A stretch of DNA of 64,000 bases from Chlorops oryzae. Its lineage: Eukaryota > Arthropoda > Insecta > Diptera > Chloropidae. Made by a program: the position numbers and the translations under genes. This document shows, one piece after another, positions 12,079 to 23,198 of this stretch. The stretch is taken from contig CM035808.1 of assembly GCA_020466095.1 (NCBI GenBank), positions 78,555,863 through 78,619,862 on the forward strand. Direction: 5' to 3'. The notes under the pieces are model-generated. The model was not told the origin of the DNA and did no database searches. It worked only from the letters and a program-made list of their open reading frames with translations. The stretch's first letter is position 1. Each line of letters opens with the position of its first letter.

Positions 12079-13370
12079 ACAGGTTGGCTGATAAGTCCCC
12101 GGTCTAACAAAAAAAAACACATTTTTTGTCAAAATTCGTTTTTATTATTCAACATAGTTCCCTTCAAGAGCGATACAACGATTATAACGACCTTCCAAAT
12201 TTTTGATACCATTTTGGTAGTACTCCTTCGGTTTTGCCTCAAAATAGGCCTCAGTTTCGGCGATCACCTCTTCATTGCAACCAAATTTTTTCCCTGCTAG
12301 CATCCTTTTGAGGTCTGAGAACAAGAAAAAGTCGTTGGGGGCCAGATCTGGAGAATACGGTGGGTGGGGAAGCAATTCGAAGCCTAATTCATGAATTTTT
12401 GCCATCGTTCTCAATGACTTGTGGCACGGTGCGTTGTCTTGGTGGAACAACCCTTTTTTCTTCTTCATACGGGGCCGTTTTGCCGCGATTTCGACCTTCA
12501 AACGCTCCAATAACGACATATAATAGTCACTGTTGATGGTTTTTCCCTTCTCAAGATAATCTATAAAAATTATTCCATGCCCATCCCAAAAAACAGAGGC
12601 CATTACTTTGCTAGCGGACTTTTGAGTCTTTCCACGCTTCGGAGACGGTTCACCGATCGCTGTCCACTCAGCCGACTGTCGATTGGACTCAGGAGTGTAG
12701 TGATAGAGCCATGTTTCATCCATTTTCACATATCGACGCAAAAACTCGGGTGTATTGAATGTTAACAGCTGCAAACACCGCTCAGAATCATCAACACGTT
12801 GTTGTTTTTGGTCAAATGTGAGCTCGCGCGGCACCCATTTGGCACAGAGCTTTTTCATATCCAAATATTGATGAATGATATGACCAACACGTTCCTTTGA
12901 TATCTTTAAGGCCTCTGCTATCTCGATCAACTTCATTTTACGGTCATTCAAAATCATTTTGTGAATTTTTTTTGATGTTTTCGTCGGTAACCACCTCTTT
13001 CGGGCGTCCACTGCGTTCACCGTCCTCCGTGCTCATTTCACCACGCTTGAATTTTGCATACCAATCAATTATTGTTGATTTTCCTGGGGCAGAGTCCGGA
13101 AACTCTTTATCAAGCCAAGTTTTCGCTTCCACTGTATCTTTTCCCTTTAGAAAACAGTATTTTATCAAAACACGAAATTCCTTTTTTCAATTTTTTTCAC
13201 AATAACAAAAGTTGCTTCACAAAAGACGCTCTATCTCACAAACTAATTGACTAACAGACGTCAAATTTTGACACGAACCATTTGAAGGTTACCACTATAT
13301 AAAAATAATATGCATTTAATACTAGCGACGCCATCTATGTGTCAGACCGGGGACTTATCAGCCAACCTGT
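12079..13370 (-). mobile_element. Himar1-like mariner, copy 1
   Basis: Terminal inverted repeats start ACAGGTTGGCTGATAAGTCC and the element is flanked by the TA duplication (12077-12078 and 13371-13372). Length is 1292 bp, typical for mariner. The terminal repeats and protein are of the irritans subfamily (Himar1 type). It lies in the leader of LTR element B. Confidence 0.93.
12145..13168 (-). pseudogene. Himar1-like mariner transposase, one frameshift
   Basis: The protein is in two overlapping frames. The N-terminal helix-turn-helix part (13168-12944) reads up to DENIKK, then an extra base near 12966 shifts the frame, and the rest (12945-12145) continues from IHKMILND to the normal C-terminus EGNYVE. 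Catalytic D,D34D residues are present: MDETWLYHY, HQDNAPCHKS and SPDLAPNDFFLF. In family members the protein cuts and pastes the element at TA sites. The frameshift removes activity. A near-identical relative lies at 26632-27687. Confidence 0.92.
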
Positions 13371-13372
13371 TA

Positions 13373-13502
13373 GCAGAAGTTGAAAATGCAAAAATGCATT
13401 CGGAAAACAAGAAAATTAAAACGGTGGATGCATAAAAATTTATTCGATTTGATAGTGCTGAAGCCTGTGTGTTAGAAATATTTTTGGACTTAAATATTAA
13501 TC
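13373..13502 (+). other. Leader of element B between mariner and Jockey insertions
   Basis: This is a 130-bp remnant of B with no coding signal. Its last bases (TATTAATC, 13495-13502) are the target duplication of the Jockey-type element and recur after that element's poly-A tail at 18543-18550. Confidence 0.7.
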
Positions 13503-13886
13503 AGTTGACTTGGCAACCCTGTTCGGAAAAGTCGAAATCTTAAGCGCTCGTCCGATCGGAATTAAAAAAAAAATCTAAACAAACGAAATAAAATAAATGA
13601 AATATTTCCGTCTCCATCTCGCGAGATTCTACACGTGTCCACCGTCCCAGGGACCTGAGAATTTGCAGCCACGTTGGGTGAGACGTTATTTTTCCAAGTA
13701 GAAAGATTTATAATCTTAGCGACTTTCCCTAATCTCTTTTTGTTTACATTATCTATTTTCTCTTTGCACCTTATTCTTTCACCAAAGTTGTTCTAATTAT
13801 ATTTCTAGCTGGTTCACAAACCGAAATAAAAAGCTTTAAGCTTTGCCTTATCATAGGCCAGACTTAAAGCTTAGCTTATACTGAGC

Positions 13887-15329
13887 GTGCAAACAATACG
13901 CATGCAACGTGATACCTTAAAATCGCAACCTGAAAGAAGGCATTCTATTAGTGGCTCTAACGCCAGAAAAGCATACTTAATAGTCAAAGCGCCAGAATTA
14001 CCGCGCACGCTAAACAATATTTCTCCCTCTCAATCGCTAACATCTCAAACTTCAACAACAGAAAGTTCAACAACAGAAGTTGCGCCTTCTGCTAACAGCG
14101 GTGTAAAAGCTCCTGTTAATAGCGTACGCGATCCAGCAGTGCAGACAGGTATGGACCGCTACATTAAAATTAAAAGGAAACTTAGCCCACAAAAATCAAA
14201 TGTGGCAAAAGCGAAAATAAATAAAACTAAATTCGACGCTAATCCGTCAAACGTGCTATCTGGCAATAGATTTGCGGCTCTAACTACAGAGACTGCTGAG
14301 AATTCGGATTCCTCGAAGGAAGCTGGAGAAAAAACACCAAAACCGCCACCAGTTTATCTTCGAGAGCGTAGTTCTAGTAATTTGGTCACGAGCTTGACCC
14401 AGCTAATTGGAAAGGAGTCTTTCCACATCGTTCCCCTTACAAGAGGAAATCTTCATGAGACCAAAATTCAGATTTATAATGAAAATAAATACAGAACGGT
14501 CACCAAATACTTTGATGATAACAAAAAAAGCTACTATACGTATCAGCGCAAAAGTAGCAAAGGCCTTAGCGTAATTGTTAAAGGTATTGAATCTGATGTA
14601 GCTCCTTTGGAAATCAAACAAGCCTTAGAGTCGAAGGGCTTTAAAATTAGAAATGTAATGAATATTTTCAATAGGAACAAAACTCCGCAGCCGATGTTCA
14701 AAGTAGAGCTCAGTCCTGATAACTTAAAGCTAAAAAAAAATGAGTCTCATCCAATCTACAGATTACAATATCTTCTTCACCGTAGAGTTGTAATAGAAGA
14801 ACCTCATAAACGTTCAGGCCCTGTCCAATGTAATAATTGCCAAGAATATGGGCATACTAAGTCTTACTGCACCCTACGTATGGTCTGCGTTGTTTGCGGA
14901 GAATTTCATAGCTCCGCGAACTGCGACAAAAGCAAAGACCAATCCACAGTGAAAAAATGCAGCAATTGCGGTGGAAATCACACTGCAAACTATAGGGGAT
15001 GTCCGGTATATAAAGAATTAAAAAATCGTATGTTAGAAAAGAAGCAAGCTAGTCGTACAATGTCAAATCAAATTGTATTTCAAACCCCTATTTCCTCGCA
15101 ACCGCACAAAATTAGCGTTCCTGTGACTAATAATATGTCCTATGCAAACGTAGCTAAATCAGGCGTAAGTGTCCATTCCGTCCCCCAGTACCAGAACGCT
15201 GGTCTCGAAACCATGTTGGTCAGTCTGACGCAATGTATGACACAATTCATGTTGCAAATGCAGAACACACTCCAAGAGTTACTTAGAGCACAAAATCAGT
15301 TGCTCCAAATCTTAACCGCACAAAAATGA
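13887..15329 (+). CDS. Jockey-type ORF1, nucleic-acid-binding gag-like protein
   Basis: This is a 480-codon open frame. After a Ser/Thr-rich N-terminus comes a PRE-C2HC-like domain (SVIVKGIESDVAPLEIKQAL, about residue 230; RRVVIEEPHKRSGP before the fingers) and three zinc knuckles: CNNCQEYGHTKSYC (about 313), CVVCGEFHSSANC and CSNCGGNHTANYRGC (about 357-371). Such proteins bind the element's RNA and shuttle it to the nucleus. The start is the first ATG (13887) in a frame open from there; an ATG at 13902 is an alternative. It overlaps ORF2 by four bases (ATGA). Confidence 0.9.
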   Translation: MQTIRMQRDTLKSQPERRHSISGSNARKAYLIVKAPELPRTLNNISPSQSLTSQTSTTESSTTEVAPSANSGVKAPVNSVRDPAVQTGMDRYIKIKRKLSPQKSNVAKAKINKTKFDANPSNVLSGNRFAALTTETAENSDSSKEAGEKTPKPPPVYLRERSSSNLVTSLTQLIGKESFHIVPLTRGNLHETKIQIYNENKYRTVTKYFDDNKKSYYTYQRKSSKGLSVIVKGIESDVAPLEIKQALESKGFKIRNVMNIFNRNKTPQPMFKVELSPDNLKLKKNESHPIYRLQYLLHRRVVIEEPHKRSGPVQCNNCQEYGHTKSYCTLRMVCVVCGEFHSSANCDKSKDQSTVKKCSNCGGNHTANYRGCPVYKELKNRMLEKKQASRTMSNQIVFQTPISSQPHKISVPVTNNMSYANVAKSGVSVHSVPQYQNAGLETMLVSLTQCMTQFMLQMQNTLQELLRAQNQLLQILTAQK

Positions 15330-18007
15330 ATTTACTTATTATATCCTCTTGGAACGCAAATGGTATAAATCAGCGTAAGCTGGAATTGACACATTTTCTT
15401 TCAAACAACTCTATAGACGTGATGCTTATTTCTGAAACTCATCTTACCGATAAAAATAATTTCTCGATTCCAGGCTATAAATTCTACAGAACGAACCATC
15501 CTGATGGGAAAGCCCATGGGGGAACGGGTATTTTGATTCGTAACCGGATTAAACATTTCCCTCTCGAACCGTTCTCAAAAATTTACTTTCAAGCAACTTC
15601 AATTTCTTTAGAAAGCAGTGGTGCAAATTTAGTTCTATCTGCTATATATTGCCCTCCACGATTTACAAAAACAGAAAATCAATGTAAAGAATTTTTTCAC
15701 ACTCTTGGAAATAGATTTTTAGCAGCAGGCGATTATAATGCAAAGCATACCCATTGGGGCTCACGCCTAATTTCCCCAAGGGGAAGACAATTATATAACA
15801 CACTAATAAATAGATCCGGTACCTTAGGATTTCTTTCACCAGGACAACCTACGTATTGGCCAACAGACCATAACAAAATACCAGACCTTATAGACTTTGC
15901 CATCACACGAGGTATTGATAATTCACAAATTTCAACCTCGTTGACCTACGAAATGTCTTCAGATCACTGTCCCTTGCTATTCAAAATTTCACAAAACATA
16001 AGGATGTCGTGCCCCCCTTTCAGTCTGACAACCTCTAAAACACATTGGGTTAAATACAAAAAGTATGTTGCAACACACATTCACTCAGAATATTCAATAG
16101 ACAATGAAAACCAAATTGATGAAGCGGTTGTTACCTTAAATACAATATTGGCTTCGGCGGCGGAGAATTCCACCCCGAAAATTCCTGCCATTGTCCATAG
16201 AAATTTTAATTATACTAATAGTCATATTGAAAGGCTTTTGCGAGAAAAACGTAGATTAAGACGTGAATGGCAACAAAATAGGTCACCTGAAAGTAAAGCC
16301 AGACTCAACTTAGCTACGACGCAACTTAAAATCGCTCTCCAAAAAGAACAAGACAAGAAAAATACTTATTTCATTTCTAAACTTTCACCTAACTGTTCAT
16401 CAAAAGGATCACTGTGGCGAGCTTTCAAAGTAAAAAACTCTCCCATAGACCATGAATCTCCTTTAAGAGATCAAAGTGGAAGATGGGCAAGAAGTGACGA
16501 GGAAAAAGCTTCTGTGTTTGCTCAACACTTGTGCTCAGTTTTCCTTCCGAACCCTCCAGTTAATGACCTAAGACTTCCTCCCTTCGAAGAAAACAACCAA
16601 ACTTTTCCTGTGGCATTTAATGCCAATGATATAAAAAGCATAATTAAGGATAATTTTTGCGAGAAAAAAGCTCCCGGTCGGGACTATATAACACCAAAAA
16701 TGATCAAGGAGTTGCCACACATTGCTCTTAAGTTTATAGCAAAACTCTTTAATGCTATTATGCGCTTCTCACACTTCCCTAAGTTGTGGAAAGAATCGGT
16801 TATCACGATGGTACTGAAGCCCGGCAAAGATATGACGACAGCAAGCTCCTATCGCCCAATAAGCCTTCTCCCCTGCTTATCTAAACTCTTTGAAAAAGCT
16901 CTTCTTATAAAAATAACGCCATACATCCACGAGAATAACTTAATCACTGCTCATCAATTTGGCTTTAGAAAAAAACATGGAACTATTGAACAGGTAAATC
17001 GAATCACTCGTGAAATTCGTAACGCCTTCGAAAAAAAAGAATATTGTTCTGCAATATTCCTAGATATCGCTCAAGCTTTCGACAAAGTGTGGCATGGGGG
17101 TCTTATTGCTAAAATAAAGTCCCTACTCCCTCAAAATTTTCACGAAATTCTTATATCATACCTCCAAAATAGATTCTTTAGAGTAAGAGTTAATGAATTT
17201 ATAACGGAAAAATTTGAAATTAAAGCAGGAGTCCCGCAAGGCAGTGTATTAGGCCCCTCTCTTTACCTTCTTCTAACAGCCGACATCCCCACTAGAGATA
17301 ATATTGTAATGTCAACTTTTGCTGACGACACAGCATTATTGAGCTGCCACCGCGATCCCATGGAAGCATCAAGAATCCTACAAGAACATATGCAATTAAT
17401 TGAAAATTGGCTCTCTACCTGGCGAATTAATGTAAACGAAGGTAAATGTAAACACATTACATTTAAGCTAAGAAGGGGTATAAGCCCAACTATACAACTA
17501 AACGGAGTTTCCACCCGTCAAGTAGATAGTGTCGTTTATTTAGGAGTCCATCTAGACAAACGATTAACTTGGCGAAAGCACATCGAGGCAAAGAGAACAA
17601 ACCTAAAGCTTAAAGCATCAAAAATTCACTGGTTGATTAACCATCGCTCTTCTCTGAACATGGAGTATAAAGTTCTTTTATACAATAGTGTATTAAAGCC
17701 AGTTTGGTCTTATGGCATTTAGTTGTGGGGAAATGCCTGCGCTTCCTCTATTGAAATAATCCAAAGAGCTCAATCGAAAATTCTCAGAATCATTACAGGT
17801 GCCCCATGGTATATTCGTAATGAACATATTCACCGTGACCTACAAATTCCACTCATTAAGGATGAAATCATACGATTAAAATCATCATACAACGATAAGA
17901 TAAGACATCATTCGAATCAGTTGGCAAGAAGCCTCAGTAACACAACAAGTCGAACACGTTTAAAAAGAAAGGACCTTCCGTCTGCATCTACCGTCTTAGA
18001 GGTTTAA
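15326..18007 (+). pseudogene. Jockey-type ORF2: endonuclease and RT, one in-frame TAG
   Basis: Frame 15326-18007 is interrupted only by TAG at 17720-17722; the related copy at 21999-23008 reads GAG there, so it is a point mutation. The apurinic-type endonuclease is at the N-terminus (SWNANGI, ISETHL, GDYNAKHTHWG near residue 135, SSDHCPLLF near 211). Reverse transcriptase follows (SYRPISLLPCLSKLFEKAL, QFGFRKKHGT, FLDIAQAFDKVWH, GVPQGSVLGP, FADDTALLS near 664, YLGVHLDKRLTW). The C-terminal region follows the stop (LWGNACASSIEIIQRAQSK). Known role: nick target DNA and copy the RNA in place. The truncation removes about 95 residues but leaves the RT core. Confidence 0.92.
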
Positions 18008-18300
18008 GACCGATGCTCTTTTATATGCACCTCGCTCGTGCAAGTCAGATACGTCTGCATCTACCGTCTTAGAGGCTTAAGACCGATGCACTCTTATATG
18101 CACCTCGCTCGTGCAAGTCAGACCCGTCTGCATCTACCGTCTTAGAGGCTTAAGACCGATGCTCTCTTATATGCACCTCGCTCGTGCAAGTCAGATGATT
18201 ACCTATCCAAGGATACAGGACCAATGCTCATCACTGGCAATAACGTATCCGTTCCAGCCAAAAAAGGCGTTACTACGTCTGGCGCACCTCGCTCGTGCAC
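17978..18300 (+). repeat. 73-bp tandem repeats with a hairpin, Jockey 3' UTR
   Basis: A unit of about 73 bp is repeated three times, each containing TGCACCTCGCTCGTGCA (18026-18042, 18099-18115, 18172-18188). A fourth hairpin variant is at 18283-18299. The motif can fold as TGCAC...GTGCA. The first unit overlaps the end of ORF2. Confidence 0.85.
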
Positions 18301-18564
18301 GCCACACGTAAGGATTCACAAAGCTCGATACAATGTAAGCGGTGTAACAGCGCTAAACTCCCATCAGCCCAGCTTCTTAAATTGAGGCCCGTTGGAACCA
18401 GCAACTATTTATATTTTTCTCTGTATAAATAGAAAATGTGTAGTACTAGATATAAGATTCGAATATTTACTGTTAGTTTCACAAATTAAGAAAGATTCAG
18501 TAAAGTCACGCAAAGTTTAAAAAAAAAAAAAAAAAAAAAAAATATTAATCTATTGATTAAGCCA

Positions 18565-20200
18565 TATGGCCGAAGAACTAGAATCACTAAAAGAGAAATT
18601 AAAAGAGTTCGAGTACGATTCAGAAAAAATTTTAGAGAAGCAAGAGAACTAGTAACAGAAGCAAATGTGAGCAGGGAAATTTCTCAATTGTTAAAATACC
18701 AAATAGTGTTAGGGAAATTTTCAAGAATTCGAGAAGCAACGTTTTTGATCAATCAAGTAAAAAATACAGTCAGAACAAGCCACTGAGGAGAAATTTCATT
18801 CACTAGAACAAGCGATTTGGGGTGTAACGAAAGAGTGCAAAAACCTGAGAAAACAGGTTGTCGTACAGATTAATATAATTCATGAATCAGAAAAACCAAA
18901 ACAAACACGGATAATATCGTTCTTCCACCAAACACAAACATAGCTACTGATACAGAAAACTACTTGACACCACAAATCTAAATTTGCCATCAATAAGTAT
19001 AACCATGTCGAATCTACCACAAGTGCATGAATTAATGAAAAACGTCAATCGACTTGTACCATACTTTTCGGGGTCAAACAATCAAGAGTTGAGCTTGGAA
19101 GTTGATAAATTTGTCACTGGAATAGAGTTACTTTAAAGCGTTGTGGGCAACCTTAACATAATAGACGTTATAAAAGGCATAAAAAAACAGATTAACAGGC
19201 ATGGCCTACTTGTAAGTTAGCCAGAGATCAACAAGTACCTTAGATGAACTGTGTGATTTAATAAAAAGAAAATTTTTTAAAAAACGAACCCTTGAAACTA
19301 TTAGGTCAGAAATAGCAAGCTCAGAGCAACAGAATGACGAGAGAGCATCAGCATTTGGTGGCAGATTGGAATTTTTATTAAACGAAGCAGAAGTGTAATT
19401 AAAAAAGCATGGAACAATGTAGAGGCATGGTCGGCGCTTAGCGAATATAGAAAACTGGCAACCAATAAGTTCATTTTCAGGCAGAAGCATCCTTATATGC
19501 AAAGCAGGCTTGAAGGTTCAAAAGATAAATCACTGGCAGACCTCATTAAGTTAGCAGAGGAGTCAGAAGACCTCCATGCAGAAAATGACAAAAAGAACTA
19601 CTTTAACCATTTTATGAACAAACCACCCCCAGTAGGAACAAAAAAGATTAAGTGTTCTCTCTGCAGTTCGGAATGCCATACTTGGGATATCTGTGCCCGT
19701 AGAAAAAATACGCCATTTTGCAACAGTTGTGTCAAATATGGACACCAATTCAGCGCACATTGCAACAACAATTATAAGGCTATGAGTCCAAATACATAAA
19801 TGTGTTCATATTGCGGAGAGTGGGGTCATTCAAAAGAAAAATGTTTCAATAAAATGAAAACCTTGTTTTTTCAATATTTGTAGGATAAATGGTCTTTTAA
19901 GCACACCCTTTTGTTGGAATAAGGTCGAAAATAATAATGTACAAAGAATTTAGCAGCAAAATAGAGAACCATTTAACCAGAACGGAAAACAAGGCGGAGA
20001 TGAAAACTTTAATAGAAGCAGAGCAGAGAATTCTTAGTCCTACAACCATCAACTTTCGCCACATAGTAGATCCAATAGTTTCACAAAAAATTTCCCTGAA
20101 AAAAACCGCATTGATATACAGTGCTACAAATGCTCTCAATTTGGGCATACAGCGAGATTGTGTAATGCGCAACAGCAATGAGATATTAGCCAGGGAAACT
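18565..20200 (+). pseudogene. Gag relic of LTR element B, badly frameshifted
   Basis: The ATG at 18565 opens MAEELESLKEKLKEFEYDSE, a coiled-coil N-terminus, but the frame closes at about 18650. Further capsid-like pieces appear in other frames: NLPQVHELMKNVNRLVPYF at 19015; STLDELCDLIKRKFFKKR at 19233, with SEQQNDERASAFGGRLEFLL after it. At least four CCHC-type knuckles follow: CSLCSSECHTWDIC (19652), CNSCVKYGHQFSAHC, CSYCGEWGHSKEKC (19803) and CYKCSQFGHTARLC (20120). The layout is that of Gypsy gag proteins. Many indels and stops make it inactive. No pol follows; the piggyBac insertion begins at 20516. Confidence 0.75.
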
Positions 20201-20260
20201 CCTAGCGGCGCGGTCTCGGCCAATAGACCGGAACGCCAAATTTAATATTAAATGTTATAG

Positions 20261-20464
20261 GCCTAATCTGGTCTCCTCAAATAAAAAGAAAAAAAGTTCG
20301 TAGATAACAAGGAAGAACATAAATTAGAGGAGCTAGAAATTTCAAAAATACTCTTAGAAGATGCCTAATCTGGTCTCCTCAAATAAAAAGAAAAAAAATT
20401 CGTAGATAACAAGGAAGAACATAAATTAGAGGAGCTAGAAATTTCAAAAATACTCTTAGAAGAT
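20261..20464 (+). repeat. 102-bp tandem duplication in element B
   Basis: 20261-20362 and 20363-20464 are near-identical direct copies, each starting GCCTAATCTGGTCTCC and ending CTCTTAGAAGAT. The duplicated stretch could encode KEEHKLEELEISKILLED, an acidic coiled-coil-like segment downstream of the gag zinc knuckles. Confidence 0.85.
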
Positions 20465-20485
20465 GTAGAAGAAGATTCTAAAAGC

Positions 20486-20935
20486 TTAAAATAAAATATC
20501 TTGTATAAAAACTTACCTTTGACGACCATTGGGACATATAGGTCTCATCAGCTTTTTTAGATGGTACGTTTTCAATTTTTACATGATTCCAATGGATAAG
20601 AAACCACTTGATGCGGATATGTGTAGGCTTTTCAAAATTTATCACATGTGTGGGATGAAATTTCTAAGATTCGTTCTACACCACTTCATAGTAAAAAGCT
20701 GTTTTTATTTTTAAATAATATGTTAAACCATCTAACCGGCAAATAACCAAAAAAAAAAAACATTCAAAAGATTTAAAAGAATATTAAAGTAATCACTGTT
20801 AAGCTAGAAAAAGAAAGAAAAATTTTCGAAAGTAATTTAATCTCTTGGTAGGAGGCGATTTTGTCATGGGACCTATGTGTCCCAATGGTCGTCGATGGTA
20901 AGTTTTTATACAAGATATTTTATTTTGATGCAAAG
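20486..20935. repeat. Inverted duplication at the left end of the piggyBac element
   Basis: The segment at about 20490-20550 (AAAATAAAATATCTTG through CCATTGGGACATATAGG) recurs inverted at about 20868-20932. The arm of about 60 bp covers both the piggyBac terminus (CCTTTGACGACC) and some 25 bp of flanking element-B DNA. The spacer is about 320 bp without coding signal. Confidence 0.75.
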
Positions 20936-21031
20936 TTTTATTCTTTTTTCTTTACCCTTAGAAGGACTTATTTTTAAACGTCTTTAAAATAGCATACAAA
21001 GTTGTATTATAATTAAGATGCACGTAAATGG

Positions 21032-21998
21032 TTAGGATGTATGATGTATTTCAAAGCAATTACGGTCAGTTTGAAAACAAAATGGTTTTTTACAGAAGGC
21101 ACACATCGAATTCGTGCGGTTGTCTATTGAGTGTTTCGAACATACAATGCAACGCCTTCGTTTTCCTTCAGGGATTTTGGTGAGATAGTGGCCATTTAAT
21201 TTTTTGGATTCGTTCATCCTCGATCGCTTGTGACCGTCCTTTGGAGTTATGTTAGGAGGTATCTGGGGAGACGTGTAGCCGTTTATCAACTGGATCGCTA
21301 GCTCATTCTCATTGCTGGCTGAGATCTTGTTTTATACAACACAGGAGTTGTGCACGCACAAATCAAAAAGATCAAAAAAGAGACGAAGGTAGAAATTCGT
21401 CTTAGATTTCCTATCATATTCGTAGTAGGACTGAAACATAATGTTATAATTTAAAAATATGTTTATTAACAACTAAACAAAACCTTCTTTTGGTCCATAA
21501 GATCAACTCCACCCATTCCTTTGTTATACATTTGGACCATTTTAGGACACTGTACATCAATTTTCGTAGCAGAGCCCGCCTGGCGTCTCTTTACTTTCAC
21601 ACCCTCGATTGGGTTGATAAAGTTCGACGTCAAATAAACGGCCTTATTATCCATCCACTTCAACACCGTGACGCCATCCGCTTCAAAGCTTTTAAAATCT
21701 CCACGTTGGAATTTCTTATCGTCCTCAAACTTTGGCATTTGTGCCCGATTTTTTCGAACAGTGCCGCAAGCTCGAATTCCTTTTTCTTGTAGTCTGTGTT
21801 GCAAGTGGGGGCTGTTGAAAAAATTATCAAAATAAAGTTCGATATCTAAGTTCTCCAAGCCTTCCGACATTTTTGAAACAACTGATTCGCCCAACCCAAA
21901 CTCTCTCTCTCTTCTCTTTTCCCTGTATAAATGTCCACTCTGTGCAAAAAATCAGTTTTTGAATCGCATCTGCACCACAGTTTGAATCCCCAGGATAT
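21032..21998 (-). pseudogene. piggyBac transposase, C-terminal block
   Basis: The block continues from the SWGFK region at 21998 leftward. A frameshift near 21910 lies in a (CT)n stretch. It then reads ESVVSKMSEGLENLDIELYF with the second catalytic aspartate in DNFFNSPHL, and the third in GGVDLMDQ (about 21500). A frame break follows at 21466. The C-terminus (21289-21032) holds a Cys/His-rich cluster (RRRCIVCSKHSIDNR, CAFCKKPFC) typical of the zinc-binding tail that contacts transposon ends. It is inactive because of breaks and a substitution in the preceding block. Confidence 0.88.
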
Positions 21999-23008
21999 TT
22001 TTTTATATTTTTTTTTTATTTAAACTTTGCTTCTCTTTACTGGATCTTCCTTTGGGTGGAAACTAACAGTAATTATTCAAATCTTATTTTTTAAATATAA
22101 CTTAACTATTTATACAGAGATATAATAGTTTTGATTCCAACGGGCCTCTATTTGAGAAACTGGGCTGCTGAGGACTTATTACTGTTAAGCCGCGTCCGTT
22201 GCTAGGATGCGTCTTGATCATGCACGAGCGAGGTGCGTCAAGCTAAGTGAATCCTTGGTTGGATAAGCGTACGGTGCACACGAGCAAGGTGCGTAAAATT
22301 GATTGGCTAGAACGGCTACTCTGATGGTAGTTAGGAGCTTTGAGCGTTGAGCGTGCACGAGCGAGGTGCCTCAATCTGTATGATCTCTTAATTGGCGAAA
22401 CGTCTGACATGCACGAACGAGGTGCAGATAACAGAGTATCGGTGTTATGTTTCCAAAACAATAGAAGCGGACGGAAGGTCCTTTCTTCTTAACCGTGTTC
22501 GACGTGTTGTATTGTTAAGGCTTCTTACCAGCTGATTCGAGTGATTCCTTAGCTTCTCATGATAGGATGATTTTAGGCGAACGATTTCGTCCTTAATAAG
22601 TGGGACTTGCAGATCGCGGTGAATGCTTTCATTACGTATGTACCATGGAGCACCTGTAATGATTCTAAGAATTTTCGATTGAGCTCTTTGGATTATTTCT
22701 ATAGAGGATGCGCAGGCATTTCCCCACAACTCAATGCCATAAGACCAGATTGGCTTTAATACACTATTATATAATAGAACTTTATACTCCATATTAAGAG
22801 GGGAGCGATAGTTAATTAGCCAGTGAATTTTTGATGCTTTAAATTTCAGATTGGTCCTCTTTGCTTCGATGTGCTTTCGCCAAGTTAATCGATTATCTAA
22901 GTGGACTCCTAAGTAGATTACACTATTTACTTGGGGGACGGAGACTCCTTTAAGGAGAATAGCAGGGCTTATACCTCTTCTAAGAGTAAATGTAATGTGT
23001 TTACATTC
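21999..23008 (-). mobile_element. 5'-truncated Jockey-type fragment in the piggyBac transposase
   Basis: This minus-strand fragment contains the ORF2 C-terminus (22792-22445, starting MEYKVLLYNSVLKPIWSYG and reading GIELWGNACASS) and a 3' UTR with the same TGCACGAGCGAGGTGC hairpin motifs (for example 22220-22235). It ends in an A-rich tail seen as plus-strand T-runs at 21999-22020. The target duplication CCCCAGGATAT lies at 21988-21998 and 23009-23019. It is clearly related to the full element at 13503-18542 but not identical. Confidence 0.88.
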
Positions 23009-23198
23009 CCCCAGGATATGGGCTTATTTTTCATGTATTGCTTCATTGCGTTGTGGCCTTTAAACTTGACCATATGCTCATTAATAGATTGACTTTTGCT
23101 TTCGTTAATAGCTTTTTTAAAAGACTGGTTTAAGTGACAAATCACTGGTCGAATTTTATACGATCGGTCATAAGCTGGATCTCGGATCTGGTTGCTCG
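23009..23198 (-). pseudogene. piggyBac transposase, middle block
   Basis: The block reads DPAYDRSYKIRPVICHLNQS and then SINEHMVKFKGH followed by YMKNKPISWG. In the family the second motif is IDE, and its Asp is the first catalytic residue; here the codon is AAT (plus 23080-23082), giving Asn. The block ends at the CTCG target site of LTR element A and joins in sense with the N-terminal block at 32714-33355. Confidence 0.88.

Larger units (their letters stand above)
13503..18542 (+). mobile_element. Full-length Jockey-type non-LTR retrotransposon
   Basis: The element begins AGTTGACTTGGCAACCC, has a 5' UTR, two ORFs, a 3' UTR with tandem repeats and a 24-base poly-A tail (18519-18542). The 8-bp target duplication TATTAATC flanks it (13495-13502 and 18543-18550), extendable by adenines. 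A 5'-truncated relative lies at 21999-23008 on the minus strand. Structure and duplication make this the most complete retroelement in the window; a single in-frame TAG breaks ORF2. Confidence 0.9.

Noticed and set aside
17978..18300. CRISPR-like array
   Set aside because: Regularly spaced repeats, but they are tandem units without unique spacers, inside the 3' UTR of a retroelement in a eukaryotic genome.
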